From positions 124,001 to 188,000 of the forward strand of contig NZ_FNCC01000014.1 of assembly GCF_900100955.1 (NCBI RefSeq): a stretch of 64,000 bases of DNA, read 5' to 3'. A model generated the notes under the pieces. The model worked only from the letters and a program-made list of their open reading frames with translations, was not told the DNA's origin and did not search any database. Origin of the DNA: Lentzea fradiae. GTDB taxonomy: Bacteria > Actinomycetota > Actinomycetes > Mycobacteriales > Pseudonocardiaceae. Shown piece by piece: positions 53,305-62,085 of the stretch (positions within the stretch are counted from its first letter, which is position 1; each line of letters starts with the position of its first letter). Position numbers and translations under genes: made by a program.

Positions 53305-54033
53305 GTGACCGCGACAGAGATGCTCCTCGACGCCGTTGACCTCGCCCGCGCAGCAGCGCAGGAGGAGGCGGGTGTGGACCGCGTCGGCGCTCACGTCGGG
53401 GTGCACGGTGAGGACGAGCACTCCGTCACGCACCTGTTCGAGGCCGAGCACGCGGGCTACCGCGGCTGGAACTGGGCGGTGACCGTCGCCTCCGCGGGCG
53501 ACGACTCCCCGGTGTCGGTCAGCGAGGTCGTGCTGCTGCCCGGTCAGGACGCGCTCGTCGCGCCCGAGTGGGTGCCGTGGAGCGAACGCGTCCGCGCCGG
53601 CGACCTCGGAGTGGGCGACCTGCTGCCACCCCGTCCCGACGACCCGCGCCTGGTCGAGGCGTACGTGCAGTCCGACGACCCCGCGATCGAGGAGGTGGCG
53701 CTGGAGATCGGCCTCGGCCGCACCCGCGTCCTCTCCCGCGAGGGCCGCCTGGAGGCCGCCGAACGCTGGGCGGGCTCCGACTTCGGCCCGCGCTCCGACA
53801 TGGCCCGCAGCGCCCCCGCGCACTGCGGCACGTGCGGCTTCTACACCCGCGTCGCCGGTGCGTTCGGCGCCTCGTTCGGAGTGTGCGCGAACGAGATCTC
53901 GCCCGCGGACGGCCACGTCGTGCACGTCGAGTACGGCTGCGGCGCGCACTCGCAGGTCGAGGTCGAGACGGGCCCGATGGTGCCGGTCGCCGACCTGGTC
54001 TACGACGACGCGCAGCTGGACGTCTCGGAGTGA
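53305..54033 (+). CDS. DUF3027 protein
   Basis: A 242-residue actinobacterial protein of DUF3027 type (Rv0877 by order). It has WNWAVTVASAGDD, VPWSERVRAGDLGVGDLLPP, and a Cys cluster HCGTCGFYTRVAG...GVCANE...YGCGAHS that may bind metal. Its end overlaps the ATPase gene by GTGA, so the two are translated together. Function unknown. Confidence 0.84.
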   Translation: MTATEMLLDAVDLARAAAQEEAGVDRVGAHVGVHGEDEHSVTHLFEAEHAGYRGWNWAVTVASAGDDSPVSVSEVVLLPGQDALVAPEWVPWSERVRAGDLGVGDLLPPRPDDPRLVEAYVQSDDPAIEEVALEIGLGRTRVLSREGRLEAAERWAGSDFGPRSDMARSAPAHCGTCGFYTRVAGAFGASFGVCANEISPADGHVVHVEYGCGAHSQVEVETGPMVPVADLVYDDAQLDVSE

Positions 54034-56807
54034 CCGACCCGTTCGGCACCGAGGCCCTGCGCACCTCGGTCCTCGCAGCCTGGCGCGGTTCGCCCACCCG
54101 GTTCCGCGAGGACGCGAACGCCGAGGAGGACCTGCGCCTCGGCGGCTACCGCGACCGCCTGCTCGTCGAGCTCGCCCAGAACGCCGCGGACGCGGCCGGT
54201 GCCGAGCCGGGCGTGCTGCGGATCAGCCTCGCCGGCGGCGAGCTGCGGGCCGCGAACACGGGCGCTCCGCTGACGGAGGCCGGTGTCGCCGCTCTCGCGT
54301 CGCTGCGCGCGTCGGCCAAGGAGTCCGGGGTAGGCCAGTTTGGCGTCGGCTTCGCGGCCGTCTTGGCCGTGACGGACGCACCGCGCGTCGTGTCGGTGTC
54401 GGGCGGCGTGGAGTTCTCCGCCGAACGCACCCGCGCCGAGGTGCCGGAGCTGGCGTCCGAACGCGGCGGCGACGTGCCGGTGCTGCGGCTGGTGTGGCCG
54501 TGCGACGAGACGGTGCCCGAGGGCTTCACGACCGAGGTCCGGTTGCCGCTGAAGGTCGACGTCTCGCTGGACGACCTGGCCGAGGAGGCTCCCGACCTGC
54601 TGCTGGCCCTGCCGGGGCTGCGGCGGATCGAGATCGGCGACCAGGCGTGGGAGCGCTTCGTCACCGCGGACGGCGTCGTGACCGTCGGGGCCTCGCGCTG
54701 GCTGGTCGAACGCGCGACCGGTGAGCTGCCCGCCGAGCTGGTGCAGGGCGTCGAGCACCGTCCCCAGTGGACCGTCACGTGGGCGTACCCGCTCGACGAG
54801 CCGCTGGGCGAGGACGTGCTGCACGCGCCCACCCCGACCGACGAACGCCTGTCGCTGCCCGCCCGCCTGATCGCGACCGTGCCGGTCGAGCCGTCCCGCC
54901 GCCGCATCCTGCCGGGCGCCGCCGCGTGGTCGGTGCTGGACGCCGCCGCGGCGCTGTACCCGGCTCTGGTGGCCAGGGTCCCGGCCGTCGAACGCACCGG
55001 GCTGGTCCCGCTGCCCGGCTTCCCGCTGTCCGAGGTGGACGACCGGCTGCGCACCGCCGTGATCGCGGAGCTGCGGGCCGCCGAGTGGCTGCCGCTGGCC
55101 TCCGGCGAGTGGATCGCACCGGCCCGCGCACGCGTGCTGGACGTCGGCTCCGAGGAGCTCGTCGACCTGGTCGAGGACGCGCTGCCGGGCCTGCTGGACG
55201 CCGAGCTGTCCGCGCCCGTGCACGCGAAGGCGCTGGCGGCGCTGGAGGTTCCGCGCGTGTCGACGGCCGAGGTCGTCGCCGCGCTGGCCGAGGTCTCCGG
55301 CGATCCCGGGTGGTGGCGCGAGGTCTACGCGGCCTTCGAGCCGCTCGCCGAGGTCGACCCGGACGTCCGCGAGGCGTTGCGGTCGCTGCCCGTGCCGCTG
55401 GCCGACGGCAGGACCGTCACCGGGCCGCGCACGACCCTGATCGCCGACGAGCCGCTGCCGGGCCTGCGCGTCGTGCACCCGGACGCCGTGCACCCGCTGC
55501 TGGTGCGGCTGGGCGCGGTCGAGGCCGGTGCCACCGAGCTGCTGGCCGACCCGCAGCTGCGCGAGGACGTGGCGCGCTCGCTGGAGGACGCGGAGGCCGG
55601 TCTCGACGGCGAGGAGCTGGTCGAGACGGTGCTGCGGCTGGTCGACCGCGCCGGGCTGCGGCCGGGTGAGGAGCCGTGGCTCGGGGCGCTCGCGCTGCCG
55701 GACGGCTCCGGCGAGTGGCACCGCGCCGACGAGCTGCTGATGCCCGACTCGCCGCTGGTCGGCGTGGTCGAGGCCGAGGCGTTCCCGGTGCTGGCCAAGG
55801 AGGTCGCCGAGAGCTACCCGCGCACGGCACTCGTGGCCGTCGGCGTGGTCGACGGGTTCTCGCTCGTGGTCGACGACGAGCCGGCCGGGCCGGAGCACGA
55901 CCTACCGGACGAGGCGGCCTGGTGGTCGTCGGTGCCGGAGGAGCCACGCCGCGTGGTCGCCGTCCGCGACCTCGACCTGGTGGCCGACTGGCCCGCCGCG
56001 CTGCGGCTGCTGGCGTCCGACCCGGTGACGTGGCGCGCCGTGACCGAGCCGGACGGCTACACGGGCTGGTGGATCGCCCGGCACGCCGTGCTGGCGGGCA
56101 AGGCGCCGCGCGAGTACCGGCTGCCCGAGGCCACGCTGCTGGACGGGCTGTTCGACGCCGCCCCGGAGGACCTGGGGCTGCCGGAGCACGTGCTGCGCGC
56201 CGCCGGGGTCCGGTCGCGGCTGGAGGTCCTGGACGACGACGACGCCGAGTTCGTCCTCGACCGGCTCGGCGACCCGGACCGGGTGATCGCGGACGCCGTG
56301 GTGCTGCGCGCCCACGCCGCGCTGCCCGAGGGCGACTTCGCGCCGCCGGAGAAGGTCCGCGTGCTGTCCGGCGAGGTCGTCGACGCAGACGACGTCGTGG
56401 TGCTGGACCACCCGTGGCTGCTCGGTGTCGTGCCCGCCGCCCGCGTGCTGCTCGCAGACGGCTCGGAGGAGCTGGCGGACCTGCTGGACCTGGCGCTCGC
56501 CTCGGAGGAGTTCGACGGGGCGCCCGACCACGTCGGCGAGGTCGTGCGGTGGCAGGACCTGGCGGCCGTGCGGATGGCGTGCGAGCTGCTGGAGGTCGCG
56601 CTGCCCGACGGAGTCGTCGTGGTGCACGAGCAGCTGCTCGTGGACGGTCAGCGGGTCGAGTGGTGGATGGCCGACGGGGTGCCGCACGCCGCGGACACGC
56701 CGGAGGGCCTGGCGCGGGCGCTGGCGTGGGTGACGCAGCGGTGGGAGGACCGGCACACGTTCGCCGCCCTGATCACCGATCCGACGGCTGCAACTCTGCT
56801 GGGCTGA
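54030..56807 (+). CDS. sacsin/Hsp90-like ATPase-domain protein
   Basis: A 925-residue protein. The N-terminal Bergerat-fold domain has the N-box ELAQNAADAA (E47, N51, D54) and glycine box GVGQFGVGF (about 103), like the ATP-binding repeat of sacsin. The rest is long, Leu/Val/Glu-rich and without a recognised domain. GTG start is coupled to DUF3027. Such proteins may act as chaperones; role in bacteria unclear. Overlaps the MFS gene by 35 bases tail to tail. Confidence 0.82.
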   Translation: MTDPFGTEALRTSVLAAWRGSPTRFREDANAEEDLRLGGYRDRLLVELAQNAADAAGAEPGVLRISLAGGELRAANTGAPLTEAGVAALASLRASAKESGVGQFGVGFAAVLAVTDAPRVVSVSGGVEFSAERTRAEVPELASERGGDVPVLRLVWPCDETVPEGFTTEVRLPLKVDVSLDDLAEEAPDLLLALPGLRRIEIGDQAWERFVTADGVVTVGASRWLVERATGELPAELVQGVEHRPQWTVTWAYPLDEPLGEDVLHAPTPTDERLSLPARLIATVPVEPSRRRILPGAAAWSVLDAAAALYPALVARVPAVERTGLVPLPGFPLSEVDDRLRTAVIAELRAAEWLPLASGEWIAPARARVLDVGSEELVDLVEDALPGLLDAELSAPVHAKALAALEVPRVSTAEVVAALAEVSGDPGWWREVYAAFEPLAEVDPDVREALRSLPVPLADGRTVTGPRTTLIADEPLPGLRVVHPDAVHPLLVRLGAVEAGATELLADPQLREDVARSLEDAEAGLDGEELVETVLRLVDRAGLRPGEEPWLGALALPDGSGEWHRADELLMPDSPLVGVVEAEAFPVLAKEVAESYPRTALVAVGVVDGFSLVVDDEPAGPEHDLPDEAAWWSSVPEEPRRVVAVRDLDLVADWPAALRLLASDPVTWRAVTEPDGYTGWWIARHAVLAGKAPREYRLPEATLLDGLFDAAPEDLGLPEHVLRAAGVRSRLEVLDDDDAEFVLDRLGDPDRVIADAVVLRAHAALPEGDFAPPEKVRVLSGEVVDADDVVVLDHPWLLGVVPAARVLLADGSEELADLLDLALASEEFDGAPDHVGEVVRWQDLAAVRMACELLEVALPDGVVVVHEQLLVDGQRVEWWMADGVPHAADTPEGLARALAWVTQRWEDRHTFAALITDPTAATLLG

Positions 56808-58086
56808 CCTCGGCCGCGCGCCGCCTGCGCAGGCGCGGCCTCGCGATGTCGCCGCGCCGGGTCAGGACGACCCACGCGGTGAGGGTGACGACCACCGACA
56901 GGGCGCCGCCGACGACGATCGGCGCGCGTCCGTTGATCTCGCCGAGCCAGCCCATCACCGGTCCGCCGACCGGGTTGCCGCCCAGGAACACGAGCATGTA
57001 GATGCCCATCACCCGGCCGCGCATCTCGGGTTCGACGGCCAGCTGGACGGTGGCGTTGGCGGTCGTCGTGAAGGTCATCATCGCGACGCCGACCGGGATC
57101 ATCATCAGACCGGTGAGCAGCATCGTCGGCATGACGCCGGAGACCACCTCCAGCACGCCGAAGACCAGGCCGGAGCCGATGAACACGCTCAGCTTCGGCG
57201 TCTTCCGCTTCGCCGCCACCGCGGCGCCGGCGAGCGTGCCGACGGCGATCAGCGTCGACAGCAGGCCGTAGGCGTCGGCGTCACCGCCGAAGACGTTGCG
57301 GGCCATGATCGCGAGCGTCATGTAGAAGTTCATGCCGAGCGTCGAGATGAAGAAGACCAGCACCATGACCGTCATCAGGTCCGGGCGGTTCTTCACGTAG
57401 CGCAGCGCCGAGAGCAGCTGGCCCTTCTCGCGCGGCACGGGTTCGGAGCGCAGCAGCTGCGACGTGCGCATCAGCCAGATGCCGCCGACCACGCCGACGA
57501 AGCTGATGGCGTTGGCCAGGAACACCCAGCCGGTGCCGATGGCCACGATCGTCACGCCCGCGATGGCGGGGCCGACGATGCGGGCCGAGTTGAACATCAT
57601 CGAGTTGATCGCGACGGCGTTGGTCAGCTGGTCGCGGCCGACCATCTCGACGACGAACGACTGCCGCACCGGCGTCTCGACGGCCGAGAAGGCGCCGAGC
57701 AGCAGGCACAGCAGGTAGACGTGCCACAGCTCGACGACACCGAGCACGTCCAGCAGGCCCAGCGCGAGGGCGCAGACGCCCAGCGCGGACTCCAGCCAGA
57801 GCAGCAGCTTGCGCTTGTCCATGCGGTCGGCGAGGACGCCACCCCACATGGACAGCAGCAGGACGGGCAGGAACTGGAGTGCCGCGGCGAAGCCGAGTGC
57901 GGTCGGGGAGCCGTTCGACAGGTCCAGGACCAGCCAGTCCTGGGCCACCCGCTGCATCCAGACACCGACCAGCGAGATGATCTGGCCGGAGGCGTAGAGC
58001 CGGTAGTTGTAGATGCGAAGCGATCCGAACATCCCGGTACGCCGAGGTGGCGAAGTGTCCGCTCCACCACCCGCGTAACCCGACAC
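56773..58086 (-). CDS. MFS transporter (enterobactin-exporter-like class)
   Basis: A 437-residue MFS_3-type transporter with LRIYNYRLYASGQIISLVGVWMQRVAQDWLVL at the first helix and GGVLADRMDKRKLL as the loop motif. About 12 helices and a basic tail. It starts 4 bases after the MarR stop, so MarR probably controls an efflux unit. Substrate unknown. Confidence 0.85.
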   Translation of the reverse strand: MSGYAGGGADTSPPRRTGMFGSLRIYNYRLYASGQIISLVGVWMQRVAQDWLVLDLSNGSPTALGFAAALQFLPVLLLSMWGGVLADRMDKRKLLLWLESALGVCALALGLLDVLGVVELWHVYLLCLLLGAFSAVETPVRQSFVVEMVGRDQLTNAVAINSMMFNSARIVGPAIAGVTIVAIGTGWVFLANAISFVGVVGGIWLMRTSQLLRSEPVPREKGQLLSALRYVKNRPDLMTVMVLVFFISTLGMNFYMTLAIMARNVFGGDADAYGLLSTLIAVGTLAGAAVAAKRKTPKLSVFIGSGLVFGVLEVVSGVMPTMLLTGLMMIPVGVAMMTFTTTANATVQLAVEPEMRGRVMGIYMLVFLGGNPVGGPVMGWLGEINGRAPIVVGGALSVVVTLTAWVVLTRRGDIARPRLRRRRAAEVSPAELQPSDR

Positions 58087-58090
58087 GTCG

Positions 58091-58516
58091 TTACTGCCCC
58101 GCCATCCTGTCGATGATCTCCGCGGCGCGCGAGAGCAGCTCCCGGTCCTCGGGGGTCAGCTCGGCGAGCCTCTTGTCCAGCCACGCCTCGCGGGCCGTGA
58201 TCTCGTCCCGCAGGTACGAAGAGCCTTCGTCGGTCAGCTCGACGATGGCTTGACGGCCGTCGGTGGGGTGCGGGCGGCGCGTGGCGAACCCGAACTCCTC
58301 CAGCGCGGCTATCACCCGCGTCATCGACGGAGGCTGCACGCCTTCCTTCGACGCCAGCTCGCCGGGCGTGAGCGGTCCGCACTTGTGCAGTGTGGACAGC
58401 GCGGACACCTGCGTGAGCGACACAGCCGAGTTGGTGCGCTGCGCCCGCAGACGACGGTTGAGACGAACGACGGCAAGCCGGAGCCTGCTCGCCAGTCCGT
58501 GCTGATCGGTCGCCAC
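58091..58516 (-). CDS. MarR-family regulator of an efflux gene
   Basis: A 141-residue regulator with winged helix (CGPLTPGELASKEGVQPPSMTRVIAALEEFG) and wing RRPHPTDGRQAIVEL. GTG 58516 used; GTG 58534 is an alternative. It is upstream of and co-directional with the MFS gene. By order it recalls Rv0880, although transposed relative to DUF2530. Confidence 0.84.
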   Translation of the reverse strand: MATDQHGLASRLRLAVVRLNRRLRAQRTNSAVSLTQVSALSTLHKCGPLTPGELASKEGVQPPSMTRVIAALEEFGFATRRPHPTDGRQAIVELTDEGSSYLRDEITAREAWLDKRLAELTPEDRELLSRAAEIIDRMAGQ

Positions 58517-58554
58517 GTAGTTAGCATACCTCACGAAATTGCGGCCGCCGCGCG

Positions 58555-59988
58555 TCAGCCCAGCAGGCTCTGGATCGGACCCAACGCGAAGTAGACGACG
58601 AAAGCGCCCGCCACGATCCACATGAGCGGGTGAATTCCGCGGGCCCGTCCGGTGAGCGCCTTGAGCAGCACGTAGCTGACGAAGCCCGCGCCGATGCCGT
58701 TGGCGATCGAGTAGGTGAACGGCATGACCACGATCGTGAGGAACGCGGGCAGCGCGATCGTGAAGTCGCCGAAGTCGATCTCGCGGATCTGCATCATCAT
58801 CAACGCGCCGACGATCACCAGCGCCGGAGCCGCCGCCTCGATCGGCACGACCTCGTAGAGCGGCGTGAAGAACATCGCCAGCAGGAACAGCACACCCGTG
58901 ACGACGTTCGCCAGACCCGTGCGCGCACCCTCCGCGATGCCGGACGCCGACTCGATGAAGACCGTGTTGGACGAGCTGGACGCGGCACCACCGGCCACGG
59001 CGCCCAGTCCGTCGACGAAGAGCGCCTTGCTGACGTTCGGCAGCTGCCCGTCCTCGTCGATCAGGTCCGCTTCCTTGCCGAGCCCGGTCATCGTGCCGAC
59101 GGTGTCGAAGAAGTCCGTCAGGACCAGCGTGAAGACGATCAACGCCGCCGCGAGCGCGGGCAGCCGCGTCCACGCGCCGAACGACACCTCACCGAGCAGC
59201 GACAGGTCCGGTACGCCGAAGACCTGGTCGGGCAGCGCGGGGTAGCCGAGGTTCCAGCCCTTGGCGTTCACGCCCGCCGACGGCCCGGCCTTGACGATCG
59301 CCTCCAGCACGATCGCGAAGACCGCCGTGGCGACGATGCCGATGAGGATCGCGCCCTTCACCTTGCGCGCGAACAGCACACCCGTGACCACGAGCCCGAC
59401 CACGAACACCAGCGTCGGCCAGCTCGCGATCGACCCGTTGATACCCAGCCCGACCGGCACCGTCGTGTTCGCCTCGTCCGGCAGCCGCCGCACGAACCCG
59501 GCGTCGACCAGTCCGATGAACGTGATGAAGAGGCCGATGCCGACCGCGATGGCCGCTTTCAGCTCGTTCGGCACCGCGTTGAACACCGCGGTCCGCACCC
59601 CCGTCACGACCAGCAGCAACACCACCAGCCCGTTGACCAGGATGAGCCCCATCGCCTCCGGCCAGGTGACCTTCGCCGCGACCGACACCGCCACGAACGA
59701 GTTGATCCCCAGCCCCGTGGCCAGCGCGAACGGGTAGTTCGCGATCAGTCCGAACAGGATCGTCATGACCCCGGCGACCAGCGCCGTGACGGCGGCGACC
59801 TGCCCGACCGGCAGGATGTTGCCGAGCACGTCCGGGTGCGACCCCGGCCCCGTGGGCGCGAAGCTGCCGATGATCAACGGGTTCAGCACGACGATGTAGG
59901 CCATCGTGAAGAACGTCACGACCCCGCCGCGCACCTCGCGAGCCACGGTCGACCCGCGCTCGGAAATCTTGAAGAACCCGTCCAGCAT
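58555..59988 (-). CDS. NCS2-family purine permease
   Basis: A 477-residue permease of the AzgA-like branch (hypoxanthine, guanine, adenine). It has NPLIIGSFAP at the start, NSFVAVSVA, LTDFFDTVGTMTGLGKEADL and SSSNTVFIESASGIAEGARTGL, plus about 12-14 helices. AAGGAG precedes the ATG. Divergent from the DUF2530 gene over only 16 bases. Confidence 0.87.
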   Translation of the reverse strand: MLDGFFKISERGSTVAREVRGGVVTFFTMAYIVVLNPLIIGSFAPTGPGSHPDVLGNILPVGQVAAVTALVAGVMTILFGLIANYPFALATGLGINSFVAVSVAAKVTWPEAMGLILVNGLVVLLLVVTGVRTAVFNAVPNELKAAIAVGIGLFITFIGLVDAGFVRRLPDEANTTVPVGLGINGSIASWPTLVFVVGLVVTGVLFARKVKGAILIGIVATAVFAIVLEAIVKAGPSAGVNAKGWNLGYPALPDQVFGVPDLSLLGEVSFGAWTRLPALAAALIVFTLVLTDFFDTVGTMTGLGKEADLIDEDGQLPNVSKALFVDGLGAVAGGAASSSSNTVFIESASGIAEGARTGLANVVTGVLFLLAMFFTPLYEVVPIEAAAPALVIVGALMMMQIREIDFGDFTIALPAFLTIVVMPFTYSIANGIGAGFVSYVLLKALTGRARGIHPLMWIVAGAFVVYFALGPIQSLLG

Positions 59989-60004
59989 CTGGTCTCCTTA
60001 CGAT

Positions 60005-60268
60005 GTGTCCGAACGCGACCCCGCCCCCCATCCGCCGCCGTTGCCGCACCGGCTGGCGGATCCCGTGCCCGTGGTGCTGGGCGGGACCGCGTTGTGGTTC
60101 CTCGGTTTCCTGGCCGTGTTGATCTTCGACCGCGCCAACGCCACCCTGCTCTGGACGACCCTGTGCGGCGGTCTGCTCGGGATCATCGGGTACGGAGTGT
60201 TCTACTGGCAACGGCGAGCCGCGAGGCGAGGGTCACGCACCGCCCAGCAGGGGCTCGACGACGTCTAG
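60005..60268 (+). CDS. DUF2530 membrane protein
   Basis: An 87-residue protein with a Pro-rich start and two helices (VVLGGTALWFLGFLAVLIF and LCGGLLGIIGYGVFYW) ending RRAARRGSRTAQQ. It matches DUF2530 (Rv0879c by order). GTG 60005 chosen since the frame upstream is antisense to the permease. Its stop shares the palindrome CTAG with the convergent toxin gene. Confidence 0.8.
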   Translation: MSERDPAPHPPPLPHRLADPVPVVLGGTALWFLGFLAVLIFDRANATLLWTTLCGGLLGIIGYGVFYWQRRAARRGSRTAQQGLDDV

Positions 60269-60624
60269 TCGGTCAGCTTCGGATGACCTGTGCCGGCGCG
60301 GGTGACCCAGACGGTTTTGGCCTTCTCGTCGGCGACGTACCAGATGCGGCCGCTGGAAGTGACCTCGTACTGCCATTGATCGAAGACAACGCCGTTGTGC
60401 ACGTGATGCCGCAGCGCTCCTTTGAGCAGATGCTGCCGATTCGGGTTGTCGATAGCGGTCGGGTGCTCACTCAGCACCACCCATGCTTCCCACGCGTTCG
60501 AAGGTGCGGTGCGGCAGAGTTCTTCCCATCCCTTTGCCGCGTCGTTCGTGGCGAAGCGGACCGAATAGCCCCCAGGGGGTGGAGGTGGCGCCATCCGGTC
60601 GTTGCGTTTTGCCGGCAACGTCAC
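60265..60624 (-). CDS. RelE/ParE-like toxin of a type II module
   Basis: A 119-residue protein with a RelE-type pattern: a helical start (KGWEELCRTAPSNAWEAWVVL), then HHVHNGVVFDQWQYEVTSSGRIWYV and the C-terminal VWVTRAGTGHPKLTD. The GTG start overlaps the antitoxin stop (GTGA). By homology it would cleave mRNA on ribosomes or poison gyrase. The family call rests on pattern and context. Confidence 0.72.
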   Translation of the reverse strand: MTLPAKRNDRMAPPPPPGGYSVRFATNDAAKGWEELCRTAPSNAWEAWVVLSEHPTAIDNPNRQHLLKGALRHHVHNGVVFDQWQYEVTSSGRIWYVADEKAKTVWVTRAGTGHPKLTD

Positions 60625-61085
60625 ATCTCCATCGGGTTCGGCACAGGACCGAAGTCCCCCTCGGTCGGTTCGCTCAACGCGCGGTGCAGCTCGGGGTCGG
60701 CGTGGACGATCGCGGTGTTGGCCCACTCGTGCACCGTCTGCGCGAGCAGCGACCACTGGCCGAGCTCGGCCGAGATCTGGATGGCCTGCACGAACTCCTG
60801 CACGAACTCGGCGCGGTCGGACTTCGGCAGCACGGAGATCCACGGGAACTCGTCCAGCAACGCGTCCGCCACGGCGTCGGGTCCCGCGTGCCGGAACAAC
60901 GCGCGCATGGCGCGGGCCGCGGTCACCGCCCCGCTGTGCCGATAGGCGTGGTGATCGGCTCTGACCAGCATCAGATCGGCCCCGTCGCGGCGCTTGACGC
61001 GCACCTCGTGCTGGTCGGCGATGGCCGCGACGCTCTTGGGATCGCGAGCCAGCTCGCTCCACTGCACTTCGTTTCTGATGCTCAC
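60621..61085 (-). CDS. Phd/YefM-like antitoxin with extended C-terminus
   Basis: A 154-residue protein. Residues 1-50 look like a Phd/YefM DNA-binding domain (VQWSELARDPKSVAAIADQHEVRVKRRD). The other 100 residues, mostly helical and acidic, are longer than the usual toxin-binding tail. GTG 61085 lies about 10 bases after the -10-like CATAAT in an A/T-rich 60-base gap, suggesting a leaderless transcript and autorepression. Confidence 0.74.
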   Translation of the reverse strand: MSIRNEVQWSELARDPKSVAAIADQHEVRVKRRDGADLMLVRADHHAYRHSGAVTAARAMRALFRHAGPDAVADALLDEFPWISVLPKSDRAEFVQEFVQAIQISAELGQWSLLAQTVHEWANTAIVHADPELHRALSEPTEGDFGPVPNPMEM

Positions 61086-61146
61086 CCCTGAATTATGAAC
61101 TTATTCTGAATTGTGGACAATCGCTCGGTCGGGTGTGATCACAGGC

Positions 61147-61911
61147 ATGGTCCTGGCCACCGACTGGGTGCGGCTGCTGATCGTCTGCCTGGTGTTCACC
61201 GCCGCCGCCTGCGCGATCGCGTGGTTCACCGGCCTCACCACGCCCAAGCCGTTCCTCAAGGCGGCCGTGCGTGCGGCGGTGCAGCTGGCCGCCGTCTCCG
61301 CGGTGATCACCGTCGTGCTCAGCCACCTCGGCCTGACCGGGATCTTCCTGGTGCTGATGGCGGTCGTGGCCACGGTGACGTCGGCGCGGCGCACCAAGAC
61401 CGGGAAGCGGGGGGTGTGGGTCGCCCTTCCCATCCTGGTCGGCACGGTGCCGGCGCTCGGGTTGCTGATCCTCATCGGGCTGCTGCCGGTCGAGGGGATC
61501 GCGTTGATCCCGGTCGGCGGCATCCTGATCGGTGGGGCGATGACGGCGACCACGTTGTCGGCGCGGCGGGCGCTTGACGCGCTGCGGGATCGGCACGGGG
61601 AGTACGAGGCGGCGCTGGCGCTGGGGTTCATGGAGGCGACGGCGGTGCGGTTGCTCGTCCGCCATCCCGCGGCGGAGGCGTTGGTGCCGCCGCTCGACCA
61701 GACGAGGACGGTCGGGCTGGTGACGCTTCCCGGTGCGTTCGTCGGGATGTTGCTCGGCGGCGCGCCGGTGTGGCAGGCGGGGGCGCTGCAGATCGTGGTG
61801 CTGCTGGCGTTGCTGGCCGTCGAGGCGGCGGCCGTCAGCACGGTGGTCGAGCTGATCGCGCGGGGTCTGGTGAGAAGGGCTTCCGCCGAAGAGGAAGTTA
61901 GGCTAACCTAA
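61147..61911 (+). CDS. fetB: FetB-family (UPF0014) ABC permease
   Basis: A 254-residue membrane protein with about seven helices and the FetB signatures KAAVRAAVQLAAVS, GGAMTATTLSARR, LPGAFVGMLLGGAPVWQA. In E. coli FetAB exports iron. The partner ATPase FetA is not next to it, so it is an orphan here. ATG 61147 used. The last six codons and stop form an iron-box-like palindrome. Confidence 0.85.
   Translation: MVLATDWVRLLIVCLVFTAAACAIAWFTGLTTPKPFLKAAVRAAVQLAAVSAVITVVLSHLGLTGIFLVLMAVVATVTSARRTKTGKRGVWVALPILVGTVPALGLLILIGLLPVEGIALIPVGGILIGGAMTATTLSARRALDALRDRHGEYEAALALGFMEATAVRLLVRHPAAEALVPPLDQTRTVGLVTLPGAFVGMLLGGAPVWQAGALQIVVLLALLAVEAAAVSTVVELIARGLVRRASAEEEVRLT
61893..61911. promoter_or_regulatory. 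iron-box-like palindrome (IdeR/DmdR type)
   Basis: GGAAGTTAGGCTAACCTAA matches 16 of 19 positions of the consensus TTAGGTTAGSCTAACCTAA; the last 15 are exact. It overlaps the 3' end of the fetB coding region. It would be bound by iron-loaded IdeR/DmdR1/DtxR. Confidence 0.7.
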
Positions 61912-61955
61912 GTCTCGTCGCTTCGTGGTGGGAGCGGCAGTCAGTTCGGGAACGG

Positions 61956-61991
61956 ACGAGGCCCCCGCTCTGGGCAGAGCGGGGGCCTCGT
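61956..61991 (+). terminator. strong intrinsic terminator
   Basis: A 15-base perfect stem ACGAGGCCCCCGCTC/GAGCGGGGGCCTCGT with loop TGGGCA, then CGTGTTCC. It ends fetB or a short transcript initiated at the iron-box-like site 45 bases before. Confidence 0.85.
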
Positions 61992-62085
61992 CGTGTTCCG
62001 GCTGGTCGGCCGTGCGGGTGGATCGCAAGGTCACCGTTGTCGACCTCCTCACGTTTCCTCACGGGAAGGGTGGAAGATAGGAGAC

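Noticed and set aside
58515..58533. Iron-box-like GTAGTTAGCATACCTCACG before the MarR gene
   Set aside because: Only about 12 of 19 consensus positions match and symmetry is poor, unlike the site at 61893.
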